Positions 53,995 to 64,000 of a stretch of DNA of 64,000 bases are shown piece by piece (positions within the stretch are counted from its first letter, which is position 1; each line of letters begins with the position of its first letter). This DNA comes from Burkholderia sp. BCC0322 (GTDB taxonomy: Bacteria > Pseudomonadota > Gammaproteobacteria > Burkholderiales > Burkholderiaceae): assembly GCF_902833045.1 (NCBI RefSeq), contig NZ_CADFDU010000006.1:124001-188000 (forward strand), given 5' to 3'. Made by a program: the position numbers and the translations under genes. The notes beneath the pieces were generated by a model. The model was not told the origin of the DNA. It was given only the letters and a program-made list of their open reading frames with translations, and ran no database searches.

Positions 53995-56028
53995 TCAGAA
54001 CGTCTCGTCGGCCGACAGATAGCGCCATTGACCCTGCGGCAGCGCGCCGAGCATCACGCGGCCCATCCGTACGCGCTTCAGGCCGATCACGTCGAGGCCG
54101 ACCAGTTCGCACATGCGGCGGATCTGGCGCTTCTTGCCTTCGCGCAGCACGAAGCGCAACTGCTCGCCGTTCTGCCAGCTCACCATCGCGGGCTTCAGCG
54201 CGACGCCGTCGAGCTCGAGGCCGTGGCGCAGCTTCGCGAGCGATTCCGCGGGGAAGTGCTGGTCGATGTCGATGAGCCGCTCGCCGAAGCGCACGCGCAC
54301 CAGGTACTCCTTGTCGATATCCGACTGCTCGCCGATCAACTGCTTCGCGATCACGCCGTTCTGCGTCAGCACGAGCAGGCCGGTCGAATCGATGTCCAGG
54401 CGGCCGGCCGGTGCGAGCGCGTGCAGGTGCTGCGGCGAGAAGCGCACCGGCGAATGGTCGCCGCTCCAGCGGTTCGCGCGCGTGATCAGCACGGCCGCGG
54501 GCTCGTAGCCGTCTTCCGCCTGGCCCGATACGTAACCGACCGGCTTGTGCAGCAGGATCGTCACTTGCGCGGCCTGCGCGGCGCTTGCCCGTTCGTCGAT
54601 CTCGATCTTCTGGTCGGCGCGTACCTTGGTGCCGAGCGTGTCGATGCGTTCGCCGTCGACGAGGACCCAGCCCTTTTCGATCCATTCGTCGGCTTCGCGG
54701 CGCGAGCACATGCCAAGCTCGGACATCCGTTTCGACAGGCGCATCAGGCCCGATTCGTCACCGTAATCGATGTCGGCCGCCGGCCGCTTGACGGGCTTCG
54801 CGGTCTTCATCCCCGTGCCGGACGAGCGGCGTTCGGTGCTGCCACGCTCGCCGTCGCGAGCGGGACGGGCAGGGCGGTCGCCGAAGCTGCGCTTTGCGCC
54901 TTCGCCGGATGCCTTGTCGCGATAGGGTGCGCGTGTACCGCCTTCACCGGCCCCTGCACGACGCGGACGTGCGTCGTCATCGCGGCGGGGCGGGCGATCG
55001 GACGACGTGCGACGGTCGCCGAAGCTGCGCTTTGCGCCTTCGCCGGCTGCGTTGTCGCGATACGGCGCGCGAGCACCACCTTCGCCGGCACCTGCACGAC
55101 GCGGACGTGCGTCGTCATCGCGGCGGGGCGGGCGATCGGACGACGTGCGACGGTCGCCGAAGCTGCGCTTTGCGCCTTCGCCGGATGCGTTGTCGCGATA
55201 CGGCGCGCGAGCACCACCTTCGCCGGCACTTGTGCGGCGCGGACGTGCATCGTCATCACGGCGGGGCGGGCGATCCGAGGACGTGCGACGGTCGCCGAAG
55301 CTGCGTTTTGCGCCTTCGCCGGCTGCGTTGTCGCGATACGGCGCGCGAGCACCACCTTCGCCGGCACTTGTGCGGCGCGGACGTGCATCGTCATCACGAC
55401 GGGGCGGCCGATCGGACGACGTGCGGCGGTCGCCGAAGCTGCGTTTCGCGCCTTCGCCGGCTGCGTTGTCGCGATACGGCGCGCGAGCACCACCTTCGCC
55501 TGCACTTGCACGACGCGGACGTGCATCGTCATCACGGCGGGGCGGGCGATCGGACGACGTGCGACGGTCGCCGAAGCTGCGCTTTGCGCCTTCGCCGGAT
55601 GCGTTGTCGCGATACGGCGCGCGTGCGCCGCCTTCACCGGCACCTGCACGACGCGGACGTGCATCGTCATCACGACGGGGCGGGCGATCGGACGACGTGC
55701 GACGGTCGCCGAAGCTGCGTTTCGCACCCTCGCCGGATGCGTTGTCGCGATAAGGGGCACGCGTGCTGCGTTCGGCACCGCCGTCACGCGGCGCACGCTT
55801 GGACGGTGCGCGATCCGCGCCCGGGCGTTCGGCGCCCGCGGCAGCACGCGGCTTGAACGTGCGCTCGCCGGCGGCGGCCGGGGCCGCCTTCTTCGGTCGG
55901 GCCGGCTTGTCACCTGCGGGCGGCGCAGCGGGGCGCACCGCCTTGCGGGCGACGAGGCTGCCGGAGCGGACAGGGGCGCGGGTCGGCGACGCCGGCTTCG
56001 GATTCTTGACGGTTAGTTTGGTGCGCAT
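53995..56028 (-). CDS. RsuA/RluF-type rRNA pseudouridine synthase with tandem-repeat N-terminus
   Basis: 677 residues. The C-terminal ~260 residues form the enzyme: an S4 RNA-binding domain (RLSKRMSELGMCSRREADEW) and the catalytic GRLDIDSTGLLVLT with Asp as nucleophile. The tail GKKRQIRRMCELVG resembles RluF more than RluB. Residues 90-385 are a tandem repeat: six full 46-residue copies and one partial, rich in Arg, Asp, Ser and Gly. Residues 1-89 are basic and Ala/Pro-rich. The ATG at 56028 starts MRTKLTVKNPKP; the frame continues upstream into glnD but without support. Family members are usually 250-300 residues. Confidence 0.9.
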   Translation of the reverse strand: MRTKLTVKNPKPASPTRAPVRSGSLVARKAVRPAAPPAGDKPARPKKAAPAAAGERTFKPRAAAGAERPGADRAPSKRAPRDGGAERSTRAPYRDNASGEGAKRSFGDRRTSSDRPPRRDDDARPRRAGAGEGGARAPYRDNASGEGAKRSFGDRRTSSDRPPRRDDDARPRRASAGEGGARAPYRDNAAGEGAKRSFGDRRTSSDRPPRRDDDARPRRTSAGEGGARAPYRDNAAGEGAKRSFGDRRTSSDRPPRRDDDARPRRTSAGEGGARAPYRDNASGEGAKRSFGDRRTSSDRPPRRDDDARPRRAGAGEGGARAPYRDNAAGEGAKRSFGDRRTSSDRPPRRDDDARPRRAGAGEGGTRAPYRDKASGEGAKRSFGDRPARPARDGERGSTERRSSGTGMKTAKPVKRPAADIDYGDESGLMRLSKRMSELGMCSRREADEWIEKGWVLVDGERIDTLGTKVRADQKIEIDERASAAQAAQVTILLHKPVGYVSGQAEDGYEPAAVLITRANRWSGDHSPVRFSPQHLHALAPAGRLDIDSTGLLVLTQNGVIAKQLIGEQSDIDKEYLVRVRFGERLIDIDQHFPAESLAKLRHGLELDGVALKPAMVSWQNGEQLRFVLREGKKRQIRRMCELVGLDVIGLKRVRMGRVMLGALPQGQWRYLSADETF
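54874..55761 (-). repeat. Tandem 138-bp coding repeat (six full copies plus a partial)
   Basis: Unit of 46 codons, beginning RAPYRDNASGEGAKRSFGDR and ending DDDARPRRAGAGEGGA, period 138 bases. Copies differ by only a few residues (S/A at 9, A/T and G/S near 39-40). The last partial copy ends at FGDR. Confidence 0.95.
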
Positions 56029-56044
56029 AAACGCTGGAATTCTT

Positions 56045-58621
56045 TCAGACTGCGATCGCACGCAGCAATTCGGTTTCGAGCTGGATCTGCAGGCGGCTGT
56101 CGGAAAGACCGGCACCCGCGAGCAGAAAGATGTCCTCGACGCGTTCGCCGAGCGTGTTGATCCGCGCCGCGTGGACGCCGATCCGGTGCTCGGCGAGTAC
56201 GCGCGCGATCGAATAGAGAAGGCCCGGCCGGTCGTTGGCCGACACGGACAGGATGTAGTACTGGCCGCGCTCGTCGGCCCGCAGGTCGACGCGCGGCGTG
56301 ATCGGAAACGTCCGGGACAGCCTCGACAGGCGGCCCTTGGACGGCTCCGGCAGCGGTGCGGTTTCGGTGAGCCGCGACGCGAGCTGTTGTTCGACGAGAT
56401 TCGCGATATCGCGATACCGCACGTCACTTTCGGTCTGCGTGACGATGAAGTTGTCGAGCGCGTAGCCGTGCCGCGTCGTGCTGATGCGTGCGTCGAGCAC
56501 CGACAGCCCGTTGCGGTCGAAATACGCGCAGATGCCTGCGAACAGGTCGGGGCGGTCCTTCACGTACACGAGCACCTGCAGCGCATCGCCGATCGGCGAT
56601 GGCCGCGCGCGGACGATCGCGGTTTCGGCATTCACGTGCCGGTACAGCACGCGTGTCTGCCACGCGATGTCGGCCGCGTCGTGACGCAGGAAGAAGCCGA
56701 CGTCGAGCTGATCCCACAGCGCGCGATGTGCGTCCTCGGGCACGGTCTCGAGCCGCAGCAGCGCGAGCGCCTGCTCCTGCCGCGACTTCAGCTCCGAATG
56801 CGCGTCGGGGTTGGCCCCGCCGAGCACCGCGAGCGTGATGCGGTACAGATCCTCGAGCAGCTTGCCCTTCCATGTGTTCCACACCTTCGGGCTCGTGCCG
56901 CGGATATCGGCGACGGTCAGCAGGTACAGCGCGGTGAGGTACCGTTCGTTGCCGACGACTTCGGCGAAGCGCTTGATGACTTCAGGGTCGCTCGTGTCCT
57001 GCTTCTGTGCGACCTGGCTCATCGTCAGGTGATGCTGGACGAGCCACACGATCAGCGCCGCGTCGTCGCTGGCGATACCGTGCTCGCGGCAGAAGCGCCG
57101 CGCGTCGGCCATCCCGAGCGTCGAATGGTCGCCGCCGCGGCCCTTCGCGATGTCGTGGAACAGCGCCGCGACATACAGTACCCACGGGCGCTCGAAGTTG
57201 CCGATCAGCTGGCTGCAGAACGGATATTCGTGCGCATGCTCGGCCACCGCGAAGCGGCGGAGGTTGCGCAACACCATCAGGATGTGCTGGTCGACCGTAT
57301 ACACGTGGTACAGGTCATGCTGCATCTGGCCGACGATGCGGCGGAAGTTCAGCAGGTAGCGGCCGAGCACGCTCGTCTGGTTCATCAACCGGAACGCGTG
57401 CGTGATCCCTTCGGGTTGCTGAAGGATCCGCATGAACATGTCGCGATTCTGCGGATCGCGGCGCCACGTGTTGTTCATGATCTCGCGCGAGTTGTACAGC
57501 GCGCGCAGCGTGCGGGCGGATAGCCCCTTCACGCCGCGGGTCGTCTCGTACAACAGGAACGCTTCGAGGATCGCGTCGGGGTGGCGTTCGAACACGCCGT
57601 CGTCGACGATCTCGAGCATCCCCTGCTTCTCGACGAAGCGATCGGCCGACAGCACGCGCGTGATGCCGCTCGTCGCAGGGAAGAGCTGCGCCTCGATGTT
57701 CTGGATCAGGATCGTCGCGAGCTGCGTGACGGCTTTCGCGGCCCAGTAGTAGCGGCGCATCAGTTGCTCGCTGGCGCGCTTGGCCTGCGTCGGCTGGTAG
57801 CCGAAGCTCTCGGCAGCCTGCGTCTGCAGGTCGAACACGAGCATGTCCTGGCGGCGGCCGGCGATCACGTGCAGCCGCGCGCGCAGCGTCTTCAGGAAGC
57901 CTTCGTTGCGGCGCAGCTCCCGCGCTTCGCGATCGGTGATGAGGCCACGCGTGTCGAGTTCGCGCCAGCTGCTGCCGAAACCGGCCGCGCGCGCGATCCA
58001 GAGGATCGTCTGCAGGTCGCGCAACCCGCCGGGGCTTTCCTTCACGTTCGGTTCGAGGCTGTACGGCGTGTCCTGGAACTTCGCGTGGCGCTGGCGCATC
58101 TCGAGCACCTTCGCGGTGAAGAACGCGCGGGCGTCGAGCGCCTCGTGGTAGCGCACCGTGAAGCGTTCGAACAGCGCGGTGCTGCCGACGATGCGGCGCG
58201 CTTCCAGCAGCGAGGTCTGCACCGTGACATCCTGCGACGCTTCCTCGATGCACTGCGCGACCGTGCGCACGCTGCTGCCGATCTCGAGGCCGAGATCCCA
58301 CGCCATTCCGATGAAGCGCTCGATGCGTGCATCGAGCGCCGGGTCGTGCGCATCAGGCAGCAATACCAGGATGTCGACGTCGGAATAGGGCGCCAGTTCG
58401 CCGCGCCCGTAGCCGCCGACGGCGACGAGGGCGAGCGTCGCGGGCAGCCCGCAGTCGTCCCACACGCGCTTCAGCGCTGCATCGGTGAGCTTCGACAGCG
58501 CGTGCATCAGCGACGCGACGTTCGCCGCGTGGCGAAAGCGCTCGAGCAGCTCCGTCTTGGCGGCCTTGAATTCGGCGCGCCGCGACAGCGCTTCGGGCGA
58601 GGGGGCAGCGTGAGCGCTCAT
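56045..58621 (-). CDS. glnD: Bifunctional uridylyltransferase/uridylyl-removing enzyme (PII)
   Basis: 858 residues. Nucleotidyltransferase motif [15 protein letters not shown] at 69-83, with Asp81 and Asp83. An HD hydrolase domain ([15 protein letters not shown]) follows, then two C-terminal ACT domains that sense glutamine. It adds UMP to PII when nitrogen is short and removes it when glutamine is high. The gene starts 45 bases after map on the same strand, and the pseudouridine synthase ATG lies 16 bases after its stop, so map-glnD and perhaps the synthase are cotranscribed. Confidence 0.96.
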   Translation of the reverse strand: MSAHAAPSPEALSRRAEFKAAKTELLERFRHAANVASLMHALSKLTDAALKRVWDDCGLPATLALVAVGGYGRGELAPYSDVDILVLLPDAHDPALDARIERFIGMAWDLGLEIGSSVRTVAQCIEEASQDVTVQTSLLEARRIVGSTALFERFTVRYHEALDARAFFTAKVLEMRQRHAKFQDTPYSLEPNVKESPGGLRDLQTILWIARAAGFGSSWRELDTRGLITDREARELRRNEGFLKTLRARLHVIAGRRQDMLVFDLQTQAAESFGYQPTQAKRASEQLMRRYYWAAKAVTQLATILIQNIEAQLFPATSGITRVLSADRFVEKQGMLEIVDDGVFERHPDAILEAFLLYETTRGVKGLSARTLRALYNSREIMNNTWRRDPQNRDMFMRILQQPEGITHAFRLMNQTSVLGRYLLNFRRIVGQMQHDLYHVYTVDQHILMVLRNLRRFAVAEHAHEYPFCSQLIGNFERPWVLYVAALFHDIAKGRGGDHSTLGMADARRFCREHGIASDDAALIVWLVQHHLTMSQVAQKQDTSDPEVIKRFAEVVGNERYLTALYLLTVADIRGTSPKVWNTWKGKLLEDLYRITLAVLGGANPDAHSELKSRQEQALALLRLETVPEDAHRALWDQLDVGFFLRHDAADIAWQTRVLYRHVNAETAIVRARPSPIGDALQVLVYVKDRPDLFAGICAYFDRNGLSVLDARISTTRHGYALDNFIVTQTESDVRYRDIANLVEQQLASRLTETAPLPEPSKGRLSRLSRTFPITPRVDLRADERGQYYILSVSANDRPGLLYSIARVLAEHRIGVHAARINTLGERVEDIFLLAGAGLSDSRLQIQLETELLRAIAV

Positions 58622-58666
58622 GGGCGGCCGTTCAGGTGCGGGTGGGGCGGGCTGGCGCGACGGCGC

Positions 58667-59482
58667 TCAGACGGCGGCGGCCGGTTGCGCGAACACGGGG
58701 CGGGCCGGCGTGCCGGCCGACACGGTCAGCACTTCGTAGCCGGTTTCGGTGACGAGCACCGTGTGCTCCCACTGTGCCGACAGGCTGCGGTCGCGCGTCT
58801 TGACCGTCCACTGGTCGGGCATCGTGCGGATGTCGCGCTTGCCGGCGTTGATCATCGGCTCGATCGTGAAGATCATCCCGGCCTTTAGTTCGATGCCGGT
58901 GCCCGGGCGGCCGTAGTGGACGACCTGCGGATCCTCATGGAACACCGTGCCGATGCCGTGGCCGCAGTATTCGCGCACGACGCTGTAGCCCTGCGCTTCG
59001 GCGTGCTTCTGGATCGCGTAGCCGATGTCGCCGAGGTGCGCGCCGGGCTTGACCTGGTCGATGCCGAGCCACATGCATTCGTAGGTGGTCTGCACGAGGC
59101 GCTTAGCGAGGATCGAACCCTCGCCGACGATGAACATGCGGCTCGTGTCGCCGAAGTAGCCGTTCTTGATCACGGTGATGTCGATGTTCAGCGCATCGCC
59201 GTTCTTGATCACCTTCTCGCCGGGAATGCCATGGCAGATCACGTCGTTGACCGAAATGCAGGTGGCCTTCGGGTACGGCGGGTAGCCGGGCGGCTGGTAG
59301 TTCAGCGGCGCGGGGATCGTGCCCTGTTCGTTGAGCATGAACTCGTGGCAGAGGCGGTCGAGTTCGGCGGTCGTGACGCCCGCGACAACGTGCGGCGTGA
59401 TGAAGTCGAGCACTTCGCTCGCGAGACGGCAGGCGACGCGCATCTCGGCGATATCGTGTTCGTTTTTGAGCGTAATAGCCAT
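58667..59482 (-). CDS. map: Methionine aminopeptidase type I
   Basis: 271 residues. Metal ligands are in NIDITVIKNGYFGDTSRMF (two Asp), HGIGTVFHEDP (His) and the two Glu of FTIEPMI and WEHTVLV. Removes initiator Met after deformylation. Divergent from rpsB across 377 bases, the arrangement found in E. coli and many relatives. Confidence 0.97.
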   Translation of the reverse strand: MAITLKNEHDIAEMRVACRLASEVLDFITPHVVAGVTTAELDRLCHEFMLNEQGTIPAPLNYQPPGYPPYPKATCISVNDVICHGIPGEKVIKNGDALNIDITVIKNGYFGDTSRMFIVGEGSILAKRLVQTTYECMWLGIDQVKPGAHLGDIGYAIQKHAEAQGYSVVREYCGHGIGTVFHEDPQVVHYGRPGTGIELKAGMIFTIEPMINAGKRDIRTMPDQWTVKTRDRSLSAQWEHTVLVTETGYEVLTVSAGTPARPVFAQPAAAV

Positions 59483-59622
59483 CGAGGTATGCCTGGAATG
59501 CGGTGAATTGACGGATTATCGCACCTTCTGGCAGGCGTCGCAGCCCCTGCCGGCGGCGCGGATGCGGGTTTTCGCGGATTGTCCGGCCGGTTGCCGCGCG
59601 GCAAGCGAAAGTGGCGGGCGAC

Positions 59623-59652
59623 TTGAGAGCGGACAAATCGGCGTGCTATACT
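59623..59652 (+). promoter_or_regulatory. Sigma-70 promoter of rpsB-tsf
   Basis: TTGAGA (59623-59628), 18-base spacer, TATACT (59647-59652). The start of transcription would be near 59659, leaving a leader of about 200 bases before rpsB. Confidence 0.8.
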
Positions 59653-59658
59653 CTTTGG

Positions 59659-59859
59659 CTAAGTCGATATCCAAATGCCGATGTGCCCCGTTTTGGGGCG
59701 GCATGGCGGTGAAAGGCTTGCGGCACGCGCATTTCGCTCGTGTCGAATCGCAAGCCGGCGCAACCAGGGTGCCGGCCGCGCGGCATTCGCGCCCTTCGGG
59801 GTGGGATCGCGCGGCGGTACGGCGGCCGGCTTAAGACCCAACCCTCGTGGAGAATTTAC
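59659..59859 (+). promoter_or_regulatory. rpsB 5' leader, possible S2 autoregulatory RNA
   Basis: About 200 bases rich in potential stems: GCCCCG/CGGGGC-type (GCCCCGTTTTGGGGC), GGCTTGCG paired with CGCAAGCC, and a GC-rich block before the ribosome binding site TGGAGA. In many proteobacteria S2 represses its own operon through such a leader. The match to that known RNA is inferred from position and structure, not aligned. Confidence 0.45.
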
Positions 59860-60600
59860 ATGGCAGTTACGATGCGCCAAATGCTGGAAGCGGGTGTCCA
59901 CTTCGGTCACCAGACGCGCTTCTGGAACCCGAAGATGGCTCCGTTCATTTTCGGTCACCGCAACAAGATTCACATCATCAACCTCGAAAAGACGCTGCCG
60001 ATGTTCACGGACGCACAGAAGTACGTGCGCCAGCTGGCAGCGAACCGCGGCACGATCCTGTTCGTCGGCACGAAGCGTCAATCGCGTGACACGATCGCCC
60101 AGGAAGCGCAGCGCGCAGGCATGCCGTACGTCAACGCACGCTGGCTCGGCGGCATGATGACCAACTTCAAGACGCTGAAGGTTTCGATCAAGCGCCTGAA
60201 GGACATGGAAGCGGCAGTCGAGGCAGGCGAGCTCGAGAAGATGAGCAAGAAGGAAGCGCTGCTGTTCGAACGCGAAATCGCGAAGCTGCAGAAGTCGATC
60301 GGCGGCGTGAAGGACATGGGCGGCATTCCGGACGCAATCTTCGTCGTCGACGTCGGCTACCACAAGATTGCCGTGACCGAAGCGAACAAGCTGGGTGTGC
60401 CGGTCATCGCCGTGGTCGATACGAACCACTCGCCGGAAGGTGTGGATTACGTGATCCCGGGTAACGACGACTCGAGCAAGGCAGTCGCGCTGTACGCTGA
60501 AGGCGTGGCCGACGCGATCCTCGAAGGCCGTGCGAACGCGGTCAACGAAGTGGTCCAGGCTGCTCGCGGCGACGACGAGTACGTCGAGGAAAACGCGTAA
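59860..60600 (+). CDS. rpsB: 30S ribosomal protein S2
   Basis: 246 residues with S2 hallmarks [20 protein letters not shown] and [19 protein letters not shown]. Ribosome binding site GGAGA nine bases before the ATG. Codon use here is noticeably more biased than in neighbours, as expected for a highly expressed gene. Followed by a terminator and tsf. Confidence 0.98.
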   Translation: MAVTMRQMLEAGVHFGHQTRFWNPKMAPFIFGHRNKIHIINLEKTLPMFTDAQKYVRQLAANRGTILFVGTKRQSRDTIAQEAQRAGMPYVNARWLGGMMTNFKTLKVSIKRLKDMEAAVEAGELEKMSKKEALLFEREIAKLQKSIGGVKDMGGIPDAIFVVDVGYHKIAVTEANKLGVPVIAVVDTNHSPEGVDYVIPGNDDSSKAVALYAEGVADAILEGRANAVNEVVQAARGDDEYVEENA

Positions 60601-60618
60601 CTGGCCCCGAGCCGGCGC

Positions 60619-60651
60619 AAAAAGGGGGCTCTCAACAGGCCCCCTTTTTTT
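60619..60651 (+). terminator. Terminator/attenuator between rpsB and tsf
   Basis: Arms AAAAAGGGGGC / GCCCCCTTTTT with a short loop and T7. It lies within the rpsB-tsf unit, so it probably lowers tsf relative to rpsB transcripts rather than ending all transcription. Confidence 0.88.
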
Positions 60652-60762
60652 AAGCTTGTGCGCCGGACCTGATCGCGCCGAATCGGTGCGGGTCCGGAAA
60701 CGAATCTCGGCCGTTCGCGTCCAAGCGGGCGGCGTTGTGAATACAGACTCAAGGAGCGAATG

Positions 60763-61644
60763 ATGGCGGCAATTACCGCAAGCATGGTGGCAGAACTGCG
60801 CGCAAAGACCGACGCACCGATGATGGAGTGCAAGAAGGCGCTGACGGAAGCTGACGGCGATCTGGCCAAGGCTGAAGAGCTGCTGCGCGTCAAGCTCGGC
60901 AACAAGGCGAGCAAGGCGGCATCGCGCGTGACGGCAGAAGGCGTCGTCGCATCGTTCGTCGGCGGCAATGCAGGCGCGCTGGTCGAGCTGAACTGCGAAA
61001 CCGACTTCGTCGCGAAGAACGACGACTTCCTCGCTTTCTCGAAGACGGTTGCAGAACTCGTCGCGACGCAAAACCCGGCCGACGTGGCTGCGCTGTCGGC
61101 ACTGCCGCTCGACGGCTCGACGGTCGATGCAGTGCGCCTGGCGCTGATCGGCAAGATCGGCGAGAACGTCTCGATCCGCCGTTTCGTCCGTTTCGAAACC
61201 GCAAACAAGATCGCAACGTACCTGCACGGCGCGCGTATCGGCGTGATCGTCGAGTACACGGGCGAGGAAGAGCAGGTCGGCAAGGACGTCGCGATGCACA
61301 TCGCGGCAATGAAGCCGGTCGCGCTGTCGTCGGCCGACGTGCCGGCAGAACTGATCGAGACGGAACGCCGCGTGGCCGAGCAGAAGGCTGCGGAATCGGG
61401 CAAGCCGGCCGAAATCGTCGCGAAGATGGTCGACGGTAGCGTCCAGAAGTACCTGAAGGAAGTGTCGCTGCTGAACCAGACGTTCGTGAAGAACGACAAG
61501 CAGACGATCGAGCAGATGCTGAAGGCGGCAAATGCCGCAGTGCAGAAGTTCGCGCTGTTCGTCGTCGGCGAAGGCATCGAGAAGCGCCAGGACGACTTCG
61601 CCGCCGAAGTGGCCGCGCAAGTCGCAGCAGCAAAGCAGCAGTAA
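60763..61644 (+). CDS. tsf: Elongation factor Ts
   Basis: 293 residues. N-terminal UBA-like domain [24 protein letters not shown], followed by the core with [22 protein letters not shown]. Nucleotide exchange factor for EF-Tu. Two adjacent ATGs; AAGGAG is six bases from the second (60763), which is chosen. Strongly biased codon use. Confidence 0.98.
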   Translation: MAAITASMVAELRAKTDAPMMECKKALTEADGDLAKAEELLRVKLGNKASKAASRVTAEGVVASFVGGNAGALVELNCETDFVAKNDDFLAFSKTVAELVATQNPADVAALSALPLDGSTVDAVRLALIGKIGENVSIRRFVRFETANKIATYLHGARIGVIVEYTGEEEQVGKDVAMHIAAMKPVALSSADVPAELIETERRVAEQKAAESGKPAEIVAKMVDGSVQKYLKEVSLLNQTFVKNDKQTIEQMLKAANAAVQKFALFVVGEGIEKRQDDFAAEVAAQVAAAKQQ

Positions 61645-61651
61645 GCCGTAA

Positions 61652-62521
<870 letters not shown>

Positions 62522-62612
62522 ACTCCCGCGGATGCGGGTCATTGGCCGCGGCGCACCGGATGTGCCGGGCAGGGCCCGCGTTCTTTGAAGGTTAGAAGGT
62601 TCGGAGGTTGAA

Positions 62613-63173
62613 ATGAGTGTCGCTGATACCAAGAAGGGCGTCGAGCAAAAGATGCAGCGCTCGATCGAAGCGTTCAAGAACGATCTGGCAAAGATCCGCA
62701 CGGGCCGTGCACACACCGGTCTGCTCGATCACGTGCAGGTCGACTACTACGGGTCGATGGTGCCGATCTCGCAGGTCGCTAACCTGACGCTCGTCGATGC
62801 GCGCACGATCGGCGTGCAGCCGTGGGAAAAGAACATGGTCGCGAAGGTCGAGAAGGCCATCCGCGAAGCCGACCTGGGCCTGAACCCGGCCACCGCCGGC
62901 GACCTGATCCGCGTGCCGATGCCCGCGCTGACGGAAGAGCGCCGCCGCGAGCTCACCAAGGTCGTCAAGAGCGAAGGCGAAACGGCCAAGGTCGCGATCC
63001 GCAACCTGCGCCGCGACGCGAACGAAGCGCTCAAGAAGCTCGTGAAGGACAAGGAAATCTCGGAAGACGACGAGCGCCGCGCGAGCGACGACGTGCAGAA
63101 GCTGACCGACAAGCACGTTGCCGAAATCGACAAGCTCGTGCAGACCAAGGAAGCCGAGATCATGACGGTCTGA
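62613..63173 (+). CDS. frr: Ribosome recycling factor
   Basis: 186 residues, the invariant family length. Contains [21 protein letters not shown] and [17 protein letters not shown]. Splits post-termination ribosomes with EF-G. A ribosome binding site (CGGAGG) precedes the ATG. Confidence 0.98.
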   Translation: MSVADTKKGVEQKMQRSIEAFKNDLAKIRTGRAHTGLLDHVQVDYYGSMVPISQVANLTLVDARTIGVQPWEKNMVAKVEKAIREADLGLNPATAGDLIRVPMPALTEERRRELTKVVKSEGETAKVAIRNLRRDANEALKKLVKDKEISEDDERRASDDVQKLTDKHVAEIDKLVQTKEAEIMTV

Positions 63174-63222
63174 CGACCGTCCTCGCGCGCCGCCTTCTTC
63201 CCGCATTACTGTCTCAACGGCC

Positions 63223-64000
63223 ATGACCTATACCAGCTCTACCGTTCGCGTGCCTGACGTCGGCGTCGTGCCGCGTCACATCGCGATCATCATGGACGGC
63301 AACGGCCGTTGGGCGACCGAACGCCGCTTGCCGCGCGTTGCGGGGCACACCCGCGGCGTCGATGCCGTGCGGGCGGTGGTCGAAGGCTGCGCGCGCGCCG
63401 GCGTCGAATACCTGACGCTGTTCGCGTTCAGTTCGGAGAACTGGCGCCGTCCGAACGACGAAGTGTCGTTCCTGATGCGCCTCTTCATCACCGCGCTCGA
63501 GCGCGAGGTCGGCAAGCTTCACGCGAACGGGATCCGCCTGCGTGTCGTCGGCGATCTCGAGCGCTTCGAGCCGCGCATCCGCGAACTGATTCGCCGCGCC
63601 GAAACCAAGACGGCGCGCAATACCCGTCTGACGCTCACCATCGCGGCCAACTACGGCGGCCGGTGGGACATCCTGCAGGCGACGAAGAAGCTCGTCGAGC
63701 AGGCCGTGCGCGAAGGTCGCGAGGTCGAGGTGACCGAGGACGCATTCGCGCCGCACCTGGCGATGGCCTATGCGCCGGAGCCCGATCTCTTCATCCGTAC
63801 CGGTGGCGAGCAGCGCGTCAGCAACTTCCTGCTGTGGCAGCTCGCGTACGCCGAATTCTATTTCACCGACAAATACTGGCCGGATTTCGACGGCGCGGCA
63901 CTGGCCGACGCAATGGCGTCGTATACGGAGCGCGAGCGCCGTTTCGGCCGCACGAGCGCACAGCTCGAACCACAATCGCAGAACGCCGACTCCCTTTCAT
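63223..64000 (+). CDS. uppS: Isoprenyl (undecaprenyl diphosphate) synthase, 3' end beyond window
   Basis: About 259 residues visible, running off the window with no stop. [19 protein letters not shown] carries the catalytic Asp, SSENWRRP the substrate-binding Trp/Arg, and [20 protein letters not shown] the diphosphate site. Condenses eight isopentenyl units onto farnesyl diphosphate to give the peptidoglycan and O-antigen carrier lipid. The core is complete; the tail after about residue 246 is polar. cdsA usually follows. Confidence 0.95.
   Translation, partial: MTYTSSTVRVPDVGVVPRHIAIIMDGNGRWATERRLPRVAGHTRGVDAVRAVVEGCARAGVEYLTLFAFSSENWRRPNDEVSFLMRLFITALEREVGKLHANGIRLRVVGDLERFEPRIRELIRRAETKTARNTRLTLTIAANYGGRWDILQATKKLVEQAVREGREVEVTEDAFAPHLAMAYAPEPDLFIRTGGEQRVSNFLLWQLAYAEFYFTDKYWPDFDGAALADAMASYTERERRFGRTSAQLEPQSQNADSLS

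Noticed and set aside
54874-55761. Possible CRISPR or satellite array
   Set aside because: Repeat units are 138 bases, directly adjacent with no unique spacers, and in frame with a protein; not CRISPR.

Overview
The window is a GC-rich (roughly two-thirds G+C) chromosomal segment of a betaproteobacterium. It most resembles Burkholderia, probably the B. cepacia complex. This rests on protein-level resemblance and gene content: a PXPV-repeat secreted protein, a Burkholderia-type small DUF2866-like protein, the dapC-dapD-dapE cluster, a cytochrome bo3 operon without cyoE, and the map/rpsB/tsf/pyrH/frr/uppS order. No database search was possible. The segment is mostly core genome. I see no IS element, prophage, CRISPR array, toxin-antitoxin pair or defence island.

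Layout. 1-6.1 kb: the 3' end of a NuoM-like gene, then cyoABCD (quinol oxidase). A strong terminator follows, abutting a truncated, twice-frameshifted RND efflux gene, and then a small PXPV-repeat secreted protein. 6.2-12.0 kb: yejABEF, an oligopeptide/microcin-C-type ABC importer. 12.1-13.9 kb: an NlpC/P60 cell-wall hydrolase convergent with a patatin-like lipoprotein. 14.1-17.0 kb: gltX, then tRNA-Ala and three tandem tRNA-Glu/tRNA-Asp pairs. An 80-bp exact duplication of the last tRNA-Asp 3' end plus its terminator lies just beyond. 17.0-19.1 kb: a GNAT acetyltransferase, an AraC regulator and a gamma-glutamylcyclotransferase-like protein.

19.2-24.8 kb: the glyoxylate shunt, with aceB and aceA flanking a HAD dehalogenase, a divergent LysR regulator and a universal stress protein. 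25.2-27.4 kb: a DEAD-box RNA helicase with a Gly/Arg-rich tail, and an acyl-CoA-binding protein. 27.5-30.8 kb: a tightly overlapping operon tsaB-rimI-family 4 uracil-DNA glycosylase-DUF1853. 30.8-36.1 kb: thiD and lplT (minus strand), alr and radA (plus), and a small DUF2866-like gene. 36.2-40.3 kb: an ABC-F ATPase (YheS type), glutathione peroxidase and cardiolipin synthase.

40.4-45.0 kb: the lysine/diaminopimelate operon dapC-dapD-(ArsC-like)-dapE-prmB, read on the minus strand. 45.2-53.9 kb: an EamA transporter, then smc-zipA-ligA-def (chromosome organisation, division, DNA ligation, protein maturation). 54.0-59.5 kb: an RsuA/RluF-type pseudouridine synthase with a 46-residue tandem repeat, glnD, and map. 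59.6-64.0 kb: a clear sigma-70 promoter and a long leader in front of rpsB-tsf-pyrH-frr-uppS; uppS runs off the window.

Nothing here is an obviously new multi-gene system. The observations most worth a second look are the tRNA-Asp 3'-end duplication (an attachment-site-like scar), the seven-copy 138-bp coding repeat in the pseudouridine synthase, the decayed RND gene cut at the cyo terminator, and the NuoM-like gene sitting next to cyo with no nuoN. Also notable are the perfect 13-bp inverted repeat inside the NlpC/P60 gene and the paired palindromes upstream of aceA.
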